Positions 41,549 through 51,401 of a stretch of 64,000 bases of DNA are shown piece after piece. Position 1 is the stretch's first letter, and each line of letters starts with the position of its first letter. The notes under the pieces were generated by a model. The model was not told where the DNA came from. It made no database searches and saw only the letters and a program-made list of their open reading frames with translations. A program made the position numbers and the translations under genes. This DNA comes from Candidatus Villigracilis vicinus (lineage in GTDB: Bacteria; Chloroflexota; Anaerolineae; Anaerolineales; Villigracilaceae): NCBI GenBank assembly GCA_016721315.1, contig JADKIL010000019.1, forward strand, positions 71,001 through 135,000, in the 5' to 3' direction.

Positions 41549-43261
41549 TTACTTCAAATTCAACACTTCCAATACTTCCACTGGTTTTGACCTGCCCTTC
41601 ACAGTCATTTCGGCAACTGGTTTCGCTTCCACTTGTTTCTTCACACGTTCATACGCTTCGCGGCTGATCAGAATCTGATTCTTGCCGGAATTTTCTTGAA
41701 CGCGCTTGGCTGTGTTGACCGTGTCACTGATGGCGGTGTATTCCAGGCGTTTCTCAGTGCCGATCAAACCAAGTACGGCATCGCCAAAGTGAATGCCTAC
41801 ACCGAAGGAAAGGTGAGAATCTGGCGCAAGTTCCTTGTAGAGACTCTCGATCGATTCGCGAATGGCGATCGCTGTCTTTACAGCCCGCAGGGTGTGGTCG
41901 GGTTGGGGGATGGGCGCATTGAACCATGCCATGATGGCGTCTCCCATGAACTTATCCACAGTGCCTTCCTGCGCCAGCACTGCATCTGCCATGGCAGCAA
42001 GATAGAGGTTGAGGATGCTAACCAATTTTTCTGGGGCGAGGTGTTCGCTATATGTAGTGAACCCGCGGATGTCGGCAAAAAGTGCGGTGATCTCAGTGCG
42101 TTTACCGCCAAGCTGTAAACCATTTGGGTCGAGTTGTTCGATGACGGCGGGGGAGACCATGCGCTCGAACAGACGGCGCTGCGCTTCCAACTTCTTTCGT
42201 TCTGTCAGGTCATCCAAAACGATCGCCACGCCTTGAGTTTTTTGCCCCGCGTCCTTGAGTGGGGAGAGGTTTAAGCGCCAATCTACATTGCCGCGTTTGG
42301 GGGAGTTGTGGCTGATCTCAAGATCTACAATGGGTTTGTCGGTGCGGCGTACTTCTGTCAGATGCGGCGCCAGCTCACCGGAAACAGCTGCCAAAGCTTC
42401 GTTAAGTTGATGACCGATGATATCCTGTGTAGCAGAGCCGAGGATGGTTTCTGCGGCGCGGTTGGCGAGGGTGATCGTATCTTGAATATCCGCTGTAATG
42501 ACGCCGCTGGCGATGGATGCGAAAACATTATCCATCAGGTTCTTGAGCGCGGTCACTTCTTCAAGGGTGCCTTTGAGCGAGGAGAAGAGGCGGGCATTGT
42601 CGATGGCAACGGCGGCTTGGTTGGCGAAGGCCTCAAGCAGTTCTTTTTCGGTGTCGGTGAAAATTCCGGCGCGGATGCGGTTATCTGCGTAGATGACGCC
42701 GATGAGTTCGTTTTTGACTTTGAGGGGAACACAAAGAATGGAACGCAGGTTGAAGGCGACGATGCTTTCCTGCCCTACAAAGCGTTTATCTTCCTGTGCA
42801 TTGGTTGTGACAACTGATTCACCCGTGTCGATCACACGCTGCACGACCGTGCTGCTGACGTTCTTCTCTGAGGAGTTGATCGATTCCATTTCCCAGTTAC
42901 GGGCAATGCGGGCGGTCATTTCGCCCTGTTCGTTCCGCAGCATCAAAAAGCCGCGCTCTGCTTTGGAGAGGCGCACGATGTTGTCCATCACGATACGCAG
43001 AACTTCATCCAGCTCCAGCGATGAATTGATGACCTGTCCGGTTTCAACGAGAGCCAACATGTTGCTGTGTTCGCGTTGAAATACCTCAATTTTCCCACTG
43101 ACCTGCTCCAATGTTGTTTGCAGGTACTGCAGGTTTTCAGATGTATCCTTGGAGATTTTTAGTTTTTGAGATACCAGGTCGTTGTTGATCTTCCCCGTAA
43201 GGGCGCTTAAAGTAAGTAGCTGATCATGCACGGTTCTGGGTCGGGTGTTTTCAGAGTTCAT
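41549..43261 (-). CDS. GAF-PAS class III adenylate/guanylate cyclase
   Basis: A 570-residue soluble signalling enzyme. A coiled N-terminus is followed by a GAF domain (about 55-220), a PAS domain (about 235-350) and a class III cyclase domain (about 380-570). The first metal aspartate is in LFADIRGFTTY, the second in DKFMGDAIMAWF, and the ISDTVNTAKRV region keeps the adenine-pocket aspartate plus the transition-state asparagine and arginine, suggesting cAMP. It lies 34 bases downstream of the transglutaminase gene, so a shared transcript is likely. Confidence 0.88.
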   Translation of the reverse strand: MNSENTRPRTVHDQLLTLSALTGKINNDLVSQKLKISKDTSENLQYLQTTLEQVSGKIEVFQREHSNMLALVETGQVINSSLELDEVLRIVMDNIVRLSKAERGFLMLRNEQGEMTARIARNWEMESINSSEKNVSSTVVQRVIDTGESVVTTNAQEDKRFVGQESIVAFNLRSILCVPLKVKNELIGVIYADNRIRAGIFTDTEKELLEAFANQAAVAIDNARLFSSLKGTLEEVTALKNLMDNVFASIASGVITADIQDTITLANRAAETILGSATQDIIGHQLNEALAAVSGELAPHLTEVRRTDKPIVDLEISHNSPKRGNVDWRLNLSPLKDAGQKTQGVAIVLDDLTERKKLEAQRRLFERMVSPAVIEQLDPNGLQLGGKRTEITALFADIRGFTTYSEHLAPEKLVSILNLYLAAMADAVLAQEGTVDKFMGDAIMAWFNAPIPQPDHTLRAVKTAIAIRESIESLYKELAPDSHLSFGVGIHFGDAVLGLIGTEKRLEYTAISDTVNTAKRVQENSGKNQILISREAYERVKKQVEAKPVAEMTVKGRSKPVEVLEVLNLK

Positions 43262-43295
43262 ATTTGGATACCAAAAGCAGGTTTAGCATGTAAAC

Positions 43296-45614
43296 CTAAT
43301 TGTATCCCAATATGAAGAATTTTAGACGCGCTGACAGGGTTTTGTAAATAATATTTCGTGCAGCGCGGCGCGCATTGACCGCATCTCCGCCATGTGAGGT
43401 GAACATTGCTGCTTGATGTTCACGCAGCAAAACTTCAATAGACGATCTGGCGTCTGGCAGAAGTTTTTGCAGGAGCATGGCGCGTTCTGCGGCTGTGACA
43501 TAAATCGGTTGTGGCCTTTTCATCCAACGCAAGCTAAAGTTAATGCTTTGGAAATGACGTTCGATGGGGGATAATGCTGCAAAGGCAAACCAGCCTTGCA
43601 GCCAACTTGGGATACGGAAGCCACTGCGTTCGACGCCATTCTTTAGGATGACTGCCACAGATGTATTTGGCGCAAACCGCCGCTTAAGAAATGCAAGTGT
43701 AAGGACACAGAGGGCAAAACCTGCAAGGGTGAGAGACCAACGGATCAGAACAGGCGTAAAAACGGAAGTGTTGCCGGATTCATCCACTGCTGGGGTGGGA
43801 GGCTCTTCTTCCAATAGCTCGATGCGCGGAGTTGGAACAAAGGGTGCGCTGGCAACTGTCGGGCGGGCTTCACGTTCCAGCGGACGTTCGAGCGGTTGCT
43901 GATTTCCAGTTGGTTCAAATTCGACCCAGCCATAGCCGGGGAAATACACTTCGGGCCAGGCGTGCAGGTCACGTTCGCGTACAGTGTATACACTGTTTTG
44001 CAAATTGGGCTCGCCTTGGGCATATCCCACCGCGAGGCGTGCTGGGATGCCGATCGAGCGCAGCATTAACACTTCCGTCGAGGCGTAGTAATTACAGAAG
44101 CCCTGTTTCGTATCGAAAAGGAAGTATTCCAATGGATCTACATCTTCACCGGATGGAAAGGTAATTCCCGGTGTATAGCGGATCTCTGAGCGTAGATAGT
44201 TTGTAATGGCTGCGGCTTTGTCGTATGGGTTATCGTATTTGGCTGTGATCTCGTTTGCGAGCGCCCGAATACGTACCGAAAAATCATTGGGTAATTGAAG
44301 GTATTTTTGTTTGACCCAATCCGGGTAATTCTGTCCTGTTGCCTGCAATTCAAGAATGGTCGGGTTTGCGATCTCGGCGCCCACTCGGTACAGGTCGCCG
44401 GCTTCCAGACTGGGCGCGGCGCGAAACGCCATCACATCCATCATTTCGAGGTTATCGGTCACTCCGGAATACAACACAATGACGTTGTGATTTACCTGAA
44501 TGGGCTGAGCCGCGGAATACAGGATGGTTTGCCCTTCCGAGTAGATATCAAACGTGAAGCTGGCTCGGGCACGGTTTTCTGTGTCAGGGATGGTCAGGTC
44601 GCCATTGGTGGCGAGGTGCAGGGTCTCGTTTTGGGCTGTGGTCTGCCAACGGTCATTTTCGTAGTGATCATAGATCTGTCCACGCCAATACAATCGCGGG
44701 AAGTCCATTGCACTGGAAGGGGCATACACAAGGAAAACCACCAGATCGCTCATCACCGCCTGATTACCCAGGAATAATTCGGTCTGAAAGTTCCTGGGTT
44801 GCGGCTTCTTTTCTTTTTTAACGGAGTCGAACAGATTCTCGAAGGGTTCCCCTGCGAACCAGCCCTGGGTGGTTTTGTGCCAGGCTTCCTTCATGCTCAC
44901 ATTAGAGGCGAAGATAAAGGGAATGCCCCAGGAGAACATGATCAACACCGCTGCAATGACCAGGCTTGTGTTATTTAGGTCCAGGCTGCTGTCACTTGAA
45001 ACCTGTACCCGTTCTTTGATCCATTTCTTTTTATCGAATAGGAATTTCTGCCTACCCAAAAGTATGAGGGCAAGAAACAGATAGACACCGAACATCCATG
45101 TATAGTCTTTTGAAGTGAAATGATAGATGGTCACAAACAGCATCAAAATGCCGCCCGGCAGGATTGCCGCCAGATAATTGGCATGTCGCGTTAGTTGATA
45201 TCCGCTGAAAAGGCTGGCTATCCAATAGGGGATACTTAGCAGAGCGATCACAAGCAATTGGTTTTCCACAGGTCTGCCGGAAAAAAACTCTCCCAGATCC
45301 GTGAGCAGTCTGCCGAAAAGGATCAACAACTTATCTCCAAGATAAGTTTGTTCCGCAGTAAATTCGATCACTCCTAACCATTGCCAGATAAAGAACACCA
45401 GCATATATCCGATGGATAAAAGGCTGATATTGCGTTTTTGAAATTGACTTTGCCCCAGTGCCAGCCCAATCAACAGACCCAGGATCGCGACATTGCGTAC
45501 ATGCCCAAGCCCATCCACCCAGGCAGTGGATTGCAAGCGCCATCCCGAAAAAAGTGTTGCTGCAAATAAGAGAACCGCAGAGGGGGCATCCCACCAGCGT
45601 GGTGTCTTTTCCAT
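43296..45614 (-). CDS. Transglutaminase-like membrane protein
   Basis: A 772-residue protein with about seven N-terminal helices, a large extracytoplasmic domain carrying a transglutaminase core, one more helix (about residue 645) and a cytoplasmic DUF4129-like tail. The triad is visible: cysteine in KQGFCNYYASTEVLMLRS, histidine in RDLHAWPEVYFPGYGW and the following aspartate-position EFEPT. Such proteins are thought to be cell-surface proteases or crosslinkers. The ATG at 45614 was chosen because a -10 (TACACT) and TTGACG lie just upstream. An in-frame TTG exists five codons earlier. Confidence 0.85.
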   Translation of the reverse strand: MEKTPRWWDAPSAVLLFAATLFSGWRLQSTAWVDGLGHVRNVAILGLLIGLALGQSQFQKRNISLLSIGYMLVFFIWQWLGVIEFTAEQTYLGDKLLILFGRLLTDLGEFFSGRPVENQLLVIALLSIPYWIASLFSGYQLTRHANYLAAILPGGILMLFVTIYHFTSKDYTWMFGVYLFLALILLGRQKFLFDKKKWIKERVQVSSDSSLDLNNTSLVIAAVLIMFSWGIPFIFASNVSMKEAWHKTTQGWFAGEPFENLFDSVKKEKKPQPRNFQTELFLGNQAVMSDLVVFLVYAPSSAMDFPRLYWRGQIYDHYENDRWQTTAQNETLHLATNGDLTIPDTENRARASFTFDIYSEGQTILYSAAQPIQVNHNVIVLYSGVTDNLEMMDVMAFRAAPSLEAGDLYRVGAEIANPTILELQATGQNYPDWVKQKYLQLPNDFSVRIRALANEITAKYDNPYDKAAAITNYLRSEIRYTPGITFPSGEDVDPLEYFLFDTKQGFCNYYASTEVLMLRSIGIPARLAVGYAQGEPNLQNSVYTVRERDLHAWPEVYFPGYGWVEFEPTGNQQPLERPLEREARPTVASAPFVPTPRIELLEEEPPTPAVDESGNTSVFTPVLIRWSLTLAGFALCVLTLAFLKRRFAPNTSVAVILKNGVERSGFRIPSWLQGWFAFAALSPIERHFQSINFSLRWMKRPQPIYVTAAERAMLLQKLLPDARSSIEVLLREHQAAMFTSHGGDAVNARRAARNIIYKTLSARLKFFILGYN

Positions 45615-45620
45615 TCTTTG

Positions 45621-45650
45621 AGTGTACAATGAGAGCGTTTGTTACGTCAA
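45621..45650. promoter_or_regulatory. Divergent promoter region with overlapping -10 elements
   Basis: Minus strand: TTGACG (45650-45645), 18 bases, TACACT (45626-45621), 6 bases, then the transglutaminase ATG. Plus strand: TACAAT (45625-45630) toward the PAP2 gene. The two hexamers share the palindrome TGTACA. Confidence 0.5.
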
Positions 45651-45684
45651 TCATAACGCTACAAAAACCCCACTGGAGGACTGT

Positions 45685-46680
45685 ATGCAATCCCTGATCG
45701 ATTATGGTGTCTCTCTTATAATCGCGCTTCAAAGGTTTGGGAGCGGAACGATCCCAGTAATGAAATTCTTCAGCCAGCTTGGCACAGAAGAATTCTTTTT
45801 TCTCGTATTACCTCTCATTTTTTGGAGTGTCGACTCCGCACTTGGTATTCGGATCGGTTTAATTCTGGTCGTCAGTAATTTTATTAATTTCATCGGCAAG
45901 GTTGGCATGGCAGGACCACGTCCCTATTGGGCTAGTTCGCACGTTCAACCTTTATGGCCCGAAACGTCCTTTGGCGTGCCTTCCGGTCATGCGCAGCATG
46001 CCATGAGTGTATGGGGCATCATTGCTCTGTATCAAAAACGGACTTGGGTTACCGTTGTTTGCGTGTTCCTGATTCTTATGATCGGCTTTTCACGGCTGGT
46101 GCTTGGCGCGCATTTCCCGCATGATGTACTCTTGGGTTGGCTGTTGGGCGGCATTCTGTTGTGGGCATATTCCCGGTACTGGGATGTTGCTGTTAATTGG
46201 CTGGCAGGTAAGTCCTTCAACCAACAAGTTGGCATTTCATTTTTGACGGCAATGGTCATGGTAATTATTGGAATGATCGTAACTGGTTTGCGCAGCGGAT
46301 ATCAAGTCCCTGAAACTTGGATGACGAACGCGCTTCTTTCAGGCATTGCGCCAGAACCTGTGGACCCAAGCGCGACCTTCACCTCAGCCGGGACTTTCTT
46401 TGGTCTGGCGGTGGGCGCAGCGTGGACTCATTTTCGGGGCGGCTACTCAGCTGACGGTCCGGCATGGAAACGCGCGCTTCGATATGGCGTCGGTTTGATC
46501 GGTGTCCTTCTGTTCTGGCAGGTGTTGGGAGCAGTCTTCCCACGCGGCGATGGGGCGTTGGTTTATTCTCTGCGATTCCTGCGTTATACCCTGGTTGGCT
46601 GGTGGGTTTCGGGCGGTGCCCCCTGGGTTTTCCAACATTTCAATTTAGCTACACCGGCTTCAAGGATATCTTCCATCTGA
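45685..46680 (+). CDS. PAP2 family membrane phosphatase
   Basis: A 331-residue protein with about eight membrane helices. The three phosphatase motifs are complete: KVGMAGPRPYW, PSGHAQHAM and SRLVLGAHFPHDV. Such enzymes dephosphorylate lipids including phosphatidic acid and undecaprenyl pyrophosphate. The C-terminal third adds further helices not found in minimal family members. The start follows a GGAGG site at good spacing. Confidence 0.88.
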   Translation: MQSLIDYGVSLIIALQRFGSGTIPVMKFFSQLGTEEFFFLVLPLIFWSVDSALGIRIGLILVVSNFINFIGKVGMAGPRPYWASSHVQPLWPETSFGVPSGHAQHAMSVWGIIALYQKRTWVTVVCVFLILMIGFSRLVLGAHFPHDVLLGWLLGGILLWAYSRYWDVAVNWLAGKSFNQQVGISFLTAMVMVIIGMIVTGLRSGYQVPETWMTNALLSGIAPEPVDPSATFTSAGTFFGLAVGAAWTHFRGGYSADGPAWKRALRYGVGLIGVLLFWQVLGAVFPRGDGALVYSLRFLRYTLVGWWVSGGAPWVFQHFNLATPASRISSI

Positions 46681-46686
46681 TATAAT
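46681..46686 (+). promoter_or_regulatory. -10 element of the kinase/propeller gene
   Basis: TATAAT directly abuts the PAP2 stop codon and leaves a leader of about 85 bases before the ATG at 46777. Confidence 0.4.
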
Positions 46687-46776
46687 GCGCACCATCCAAT
46701 AGAAATACAGAAATGGTTTTTTTATCACTCAGCAAACATGCTGTGAAATTTAACTAATACAGGCAAATGGATTTCA

Positions 46777-49020
46777 ATGACGCTGGATAAAGGCACACTA
46801 ATACATAATCGCTATCGCGTGGTAGATATCCTTGGGCAGGGGGGGATGGGTTCGGTGTATCGAGCCATCGATGAGAACCTTGGTGTGGCAGTGGCGCTCA
46901 AGGAAAATTTGTTCACAACGGATGAGTATGCCCGTCAGTTTCGTCTTGAGGCTGTCATCCTTGCGAACCTACGCCACCCAAATTTGCCGCGCGTTTCAGA
47001 CCATTTTGTCTTGGGTGATACTGGTCAATACCTTGTCATGGACTTTATCGAAGGCGAAGACCTTCGTTATCGCATGGAACGCATCGGAATGCTTGATGAA
47101 GAGGACGCGGTTCATATCGGCGCTTCCATGTGCGACGCGCTGGCGTACTTGCATACTCGCAAGCCGCCCATTTTGCATCGCGATATCAAGCCTGGTAATG
47201 TCAAGATTGCGCCAGATGGTCACATCTATCTGGTGGACTTTGGTTTAGCCAAGGTTTATCAAAGTGCCAGCCAGGCAACCACCACCGGCGCGCGCGCCAT
47301 GACGCCTGGTTATTCCCCTCCTGAACAATACGGTACTGCACGAACCGACCCACGAACAGACATTTACTCCCTCGGCGCAACCTTGTATGCCGCACTGACT
47401 GGTGTCATCCCGGAAGACGGTCTCGCGCGTGCGATGGATAATGCTCAGCTGACTCCTCTGCGAAAACGAAATTCAAAAATCTCCCGTAAACTCGCAGCCA
47501 CTATCGAGAAAGCCATGTCAGTGGATCCAAGTGACCGGTTTCAAACGGCTGAGCAGTTCAAGGCTGGATTGCTTGCTTCCAAGTCACTGACTCAGCAGGC
47601 GCCCGGCTCATACAAGGTTGTTCCGCCTCCCCCCGAAGTCCTTGAAGTGCCATCTCGTGAACGTCAGAAAACCGTGGTTGAAGAAGGCTTACCTGTGGAT
47701 GGCAAGAAGGACCGCAAAGCCTTGGTGGGTCCGGTTCCGGCTGTTTCTGCTAATTCGCATGAAGATCAGCCCTTTGTCTCTCCATTAAAGCGACAGAAGG
47801 AACGCGAACGGAAACGCCGTACGGCGTTAGTCCGTTTTGGATTTTTCACTGCCTTGTTGTTTCTGGTGGCACTCGGTGTAGGTTTATTTCTAGCCCCAGA
47901 TGCCTTCCCTGCAGATGTGCGTGCAATGGTTCCGTTTATTGGCTCTACTGCCACATACACCCCCAGCCCCACTCCTTTGCCTACACAGACTGTTCCTCCA
48001 ACTTTTACGTTCACTCCGGAGGCAACGTTCACTTCTACTCCTCGACCCAAGCCAACCAATACTTCAACCTTTACGCCGACACCTCTCCCCGGCACGACTG
48101 ATACGCCGGACACAAGTAACACTGAAGAACAAGACCCTACGGTCCTTTTGGGTGGCGGTGCCGGGCAGATCGCATTTGCTTCTGCGCGTACTGGCGATTC
48201 GCAGATCTTTTTGGCAGACCTGAAAGGTGAAAACGCATTTCAGATCACAAATATGCCAAACGGTGCATGCCAGCCTTCCTGGTCGCCGGATGGGCAGCGT
48301 ATGGTGTTCATTTCCCCTTGCCCTGGCAATGAAGAGATTTATTTCAATACCAGTCTTTACATCATCAATGCGGATGGAACAGGTTTAACAACACTTGATG
48401 CTTCACCAGGCGGAAACTTTGACCCTGCCTGGTCGCCTGATGGCAAATCTATTGCTTTTGCTACGATGCGCACTGGCAAGCTTGAAATTTTCGCCATCAA
48501 TCCGGATGATCCCACTTCCGTGACTCAGGTAACTAAAGGTGCAGCTCTGGTTGAATCACGTATGCCTGCTTGGTCGCCGGATAGTTCAAAGATCATTTAT
48601 GTCGTCAAACGGATCGGTGTCTATCAAATATGGATGATCAATGCCGATGGTACTGAGCCTATTCAGATCATTCGAAGTGGGTTGGCTTATAACGATTATC
48701 TTCCTGTTTGGTCACCCAAGGACGATCTCATTATCTTCAATCAACGCTGTGCCAAGACGTTCTGTAATCCATACTTGATGAGAACATCTTCCACGGATCG
48801 TTCCAGCGAGCAGGGATTGAAACTTCCGATTAACCTGACTTATATCGAAAATATTGATTTCTCACCGGATGGTCTCTTTTTGGCATATGAAAGTGTAGGC
48901 GATGATAGAAATATGGATGTATTTTTCATGACCCTTTCCGGCGGTGACAAAGTTCGTCTCTCGACCGATCCTGAACAGGATTTCCACCCTGCTTGGCGAC
49001 CCGCTCCGCCGACGCCCTAA
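46777..49020 (+). CDS. Ser/Thr kinase with C-terminal PD40 beta-propeller
   Basis: A 747-residue protein. The kinase domain (about 1-265) has all key motifs: GQGGMGSVY, the lysine in VALKENL, HRDIKPGN, DFGLAK and SPPEQYG. A basic segment and one membrane helix (about 352-372) follow, then a proline/threonine-rich stalk (about 390-445). Six TolB/PD40 repeats complete the chain, with blade signatures such as PAWSPDGKSIAFA and PAWSPDSSKIIYV. The propeller lies outside the membrane and probably senses a ligand or wall component. This is inference from architecture. Confidence 0.9.
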   Translation: MTLDKGTLIHNRYRVVDILGQGGMGSVYRAIDENLGVAVALKENLFTTDEYARQFRLEAVILANLRHPNLPRVSDHFVLGDTGQYLVMDFIEGEDLRYRMERIGMLDEEDAVHIGASMCDALAYLHTRKPPILHRDIKPGNVKIAPDGHIYLVDFGLAKVYQSASQATTTGARAMTPGYSPPEQYGTARTDPRTDIYSLGATLYAALTGVIPEDGLARAMDNAQLTPLRKRNSKISRKLAATIEKAMSVDPSDRFQTAEQFKAGLLASKSLTQQAPGSYKVVPPPPEVLEVPSRERQKTVVEEGLPVDGKKDRKALVGPVPAVSANSHEDQPFVSPLKRQKERERKRRTALVRFGFFTALLFLVALGVGLFLAPDAFPADVRAMVPFIGSTATYTPSPTPLPTQTVPPTFTFTPEATFTSTPRPKPTNTSTFTPTPLPGTTDTPDTSNTEEQDPTVLLGGGAGQIAFASARTGDSQIFLADLKGENAFQITNMPNGACQPSWSPDGQRMVFISPCPGNEEIYFNTSLYIINADGTGLTTLDASPGGNFDPAWSPDGKSIAFATMRTGKLEIFAINPDDPTSVTQVTKGAALVESRMPAWSPDSSKIIYVVKRIGVYQIWMINADGTEPIQIIRSGLAYNDYLPVWSPKDDLIIFNQRCAKTFCNPYLMRTSSTDRSSEQGLKLPINLTYIENIDFSPDGLFLAYESVGDDRNMDVFFMTLSGGDKVRLSTDPEQDFHPAWRPAPPTP

Positions 49021-49034
49021 CCAGCCGTATTAAA

Positions 49035-49078
49035 CAAAAGAGCGCCCAGGTTTTACCTGGGCGCTCTTTTGTTTTTTC
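49035..49078. terminator. Bidirectional terminator after the kinase/propeller gene
   Basis: A 16-bp stem (49035-49050 with 49056-49071) has a five-base loop and a T run, and serves two convergent genes. Confidence 0.88.
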
Positions 49079-49088
49079 TTCTTTCAAC

Positions 49089-51401
49089 CTACTTATATCC
49101 CAATAACCTCAACCCATTGAGTACTACCAGCACGGTGCTGCCTTCGTGACCCACTACGCCAAGCGGAAGTGCCAACTCCGCACCAAAGGCACCAGCCACT
49201 AGCAGCACGATCACGCACATGGCAAAAGTCAGGTTTTGCCAAACGACTTTGCGTGCCTGCCGCGCCAGCCCGATCGAAAATGGGATTTTGCGCAGGTCAT
49301 CAGACATTAAAACGACATCTGCGGTTTCAATGGCAACGTCTGTACCTGCGCCGCCCATGGCAATGCCAATATCTGCGGTAGCGAGGGAAGGAGCGTCATT
49401 TACACCATCGCCGACCATTGCCACCGGACCGTACTTCCGCTGAAGCGACTTCAACACTGTGACCTTATCTTGCGGAAGTAAATCTGCGTGGAATTCGTCC
49501 ACACCGGCGCGTGCAGCTATCTTGGAAGCGACTTTTGCATTATCACCCGTCAGCATGACGATATGCTCAATGCCTATAGCTTTGAGAGCCTTGATCATTT
49601 CCACAGCATCTTCACGCAGGGTGTCAGCTACGCCAAGCAGACCGAGAAATGTTTGCGATCTCATATCGTAGACGAACATCGCTGTCTGACCCTCATCATG
49701 CATTTCACTGGCTTTGTTCATAATGTTAACCGGGATACGAATGCTTCGTTCCTGGTACATTCGCTCATTACCGATCAAAAGATGACGGGATTCAACCACT
49801 CCTTCTACGCCTTGCCCGGGGATGGCGCGAAACTCCATGGATGAAGGCAGGTTCAAGTCACGGGAATGAGCTGCTTGTACAATCGCCCTTGCCAACGGAT
49901 GTTCGGAACGTGATTCCAATGCGGCAACGAGGCGCAGGATATCCTCTTCTTTTGTTTCACTGAAAGAGAACAAACCAGACAGGGCGGGTTTGCCGCTGGT
50001 GAGTGTGCCAGTCTTATCGAACGCCAGCACCTTGAGTGTGGCGGTCTTTTCAAGATGAACGCCGCCTTTGAAGAGCACGCCATTGCGCGCGCCGTTAGCG
50101 ATGGCAGAAAGGATGCTCGCAGGCGTGGAGATGACCAAGGCGCATGGCGAAGCGACCACGAGCCAGGTCATGGCACGGTAGAAAGTGGGTTGGAAGCTGT
50201 GACCGAGGATCAACCACGGTACAAAGATTAATAATACTGCTGCAGCCAGTACAAAGATGGCATAGCGTTGTTCAAAGGTGTCGAGCATTTGTTGGGTGTT
50301 GGCTTTAGTAGATTGCGCCTCTTCCACCATCTTTACGATGCGAGCCAGGGTGGTATCTTTGGCTAGCCGCGTCACGCGGATTTCGAGCGAGCCAGTCCCA
50401 TTGACGGTGCCTGCGAAGACCAGATCGTTTTCCTGTTTATGCACCGGCATCGACTCGCCGGTGATGGTGGCTTGGTCAACATCGGATATGCCGGATAGCA
50501 CTTCACCATCGATGGGGAAGCGTTCACCAGGGCGTACAAGCACAATATCTCCGAGGGTGAGTTGTTCGATGGGTAGTGTCACCAAACGCGAACCGCGTCG
50601 TACCGTTGCTTGAGCCGGTCGCAGGTCGAGCAATTTTTCAATGGCTTTGCGGCTGCGGTCCATCGCATATGTTTGCAGAGTGTTCGAAAGCGAGAATAAG
50701 AAAAGCAGCATGGCACCTTCGGCAGGCTGACCAATTGCCGCTGCGCCCAGTGCCGCAAGGATCATCAGCAGATCTACATTGAGGGTCTTTTCTTTTAATG
50801 CTTTAATGCTTGCCATTAAACCGAACCATCCACCAGTGGTGTATGAAACAAAGTACAAGCCAAAGATAAGTGAGGGATGCCAGGCAAGCCCTGCGCCAAT
50901 GAATGCTGTCAACGCGGTGATCGCATTGATGACTGTAAATGCAATTTCGATTCTTTCGATGGGAATTGCCACAGGTTTTTTTGCTGCCTCGTTTTGATCA
51001 AAAAATGACACTTCTACTTTGTTATCTTCGCTGCTCAACAGGTTGGATGTTTCCAGCTTCACTTCAAGCGTGTTCTTGCGGAATGTTGCCGTTGGCAGGG
51101 TGGCAGCGGATTCATATTGTTTTGCGAGTTGTTCAGCGAGTTCCCCAACACATTGAGCACAGGCTTCTTCGCCGCGTTCGCGTTTGGCGGCGCACTGCGC
51201 CACTCGCATGGAAGCCTCGCGTCCTGCATGCTGCACAACTTCCAGCGCGCGTTCGCTACTGATCTTATGAGGGTCAAAGACTGCTTTTAAATTTCCATTG
51301 GTATAGTCGTACTCGACTTCCTGAATACCGGCATATCCGCGCAGGGTATCGGAGAAAATTTCAGTACAGCGGGTTTCGGTCTTGGGTAATTGATTCATCA
51401 T
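49089..51401 (-). CDS. P1B-4 type metal-transporting ATPase
   Basis: A 770-residue heavy-metal P-type ATPase. A degenerate N-terminal domain (about 1-110) lacks the CxxC of classic metal-binding domains but has AQCVGEL and CTEIF cysteines. About eight helices follow. The transport motif is SPC (VASPCALVIS) rather than CPC, and the last helix carries HEGSTVLVVLNG, both hallmarks of the P1B-4 subgroup. DKTGTLTSGK, SEHPLARAI and MVGDGVNDAP complete the cytoplasmic domains. Subgroup members export cobalt, iron(II) or zinc. It overlaps the upstream fur-type gene by four bases. Confidence 0.9.
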   Translation of the reverse strand: MMNQLPKTETRCTEIFSDTLRGYAGIQEVEYDYTNGNLKAVFDPHKISSERALEVVQHAGREASMRVAQCAAKRERGEEACAQCVGELAEQLAKQYESAATLPTATFRKNTLEVKLETSNLLSSEDNKVEVSFFDQNEAAKKPVAIPIERIEIAFTVINAITALTAFIGAGLAWHPSLIFGLYFVSYTTGGWFGLMASIKALKEKTLNVDLLMILAALGAAAIGQPAEGAMLLFLFSLSNTLQTYAMDRSRKAIEKLLDLRPAQATVRRGSRLVTLPIEQLTLGDIVLVRPGERFPIDGEVLSGISDVDQATITGESMPVHKQENDLVFAGTVNGTGSLEIRVTRLAKDTTLARIVKMVEEAQSTKANTQQMLDTFEQRYAIFVLAAAVLLIFVPWLILGHSFQPTFYRAMTWLVVASPCALVISTPASILSAIANGARNGVLFKGGVHLEKTATLKVLAFDKTGTLTSGKPALSGLFSFSETKEEDILRLVAALESRSEHPLARAIVQAAHSRDLNLPSSMEFRAIPGQGVEGVVESRHLLIGNERMYQERSIRIPVNIMNKASEMHDEGQTAMFVYDMRSQTFLGLLGVADTLREDAVEMIKALKAIGIEHIVMLTGDNAKVASKIAARAGVDEFHADLLPQDKVTVLKSLQRKYGPVAMVGDGVNDAPSLATADIGIAMGGAGTDVAIETADVVLMSDDLRKIPFSIGLARQARKVVWQNLTFAMCVIVLLVAGAFGAELALPLGVVGHEGSTVLVVLNGLRLLGYK

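Noticed and set aside
47766..48122. Glycine/valine-rich frame on the minus strand
   Set aside because: It is the complement of the proline/threonine stalk of the kinase gene, with low complexity and no start signals.
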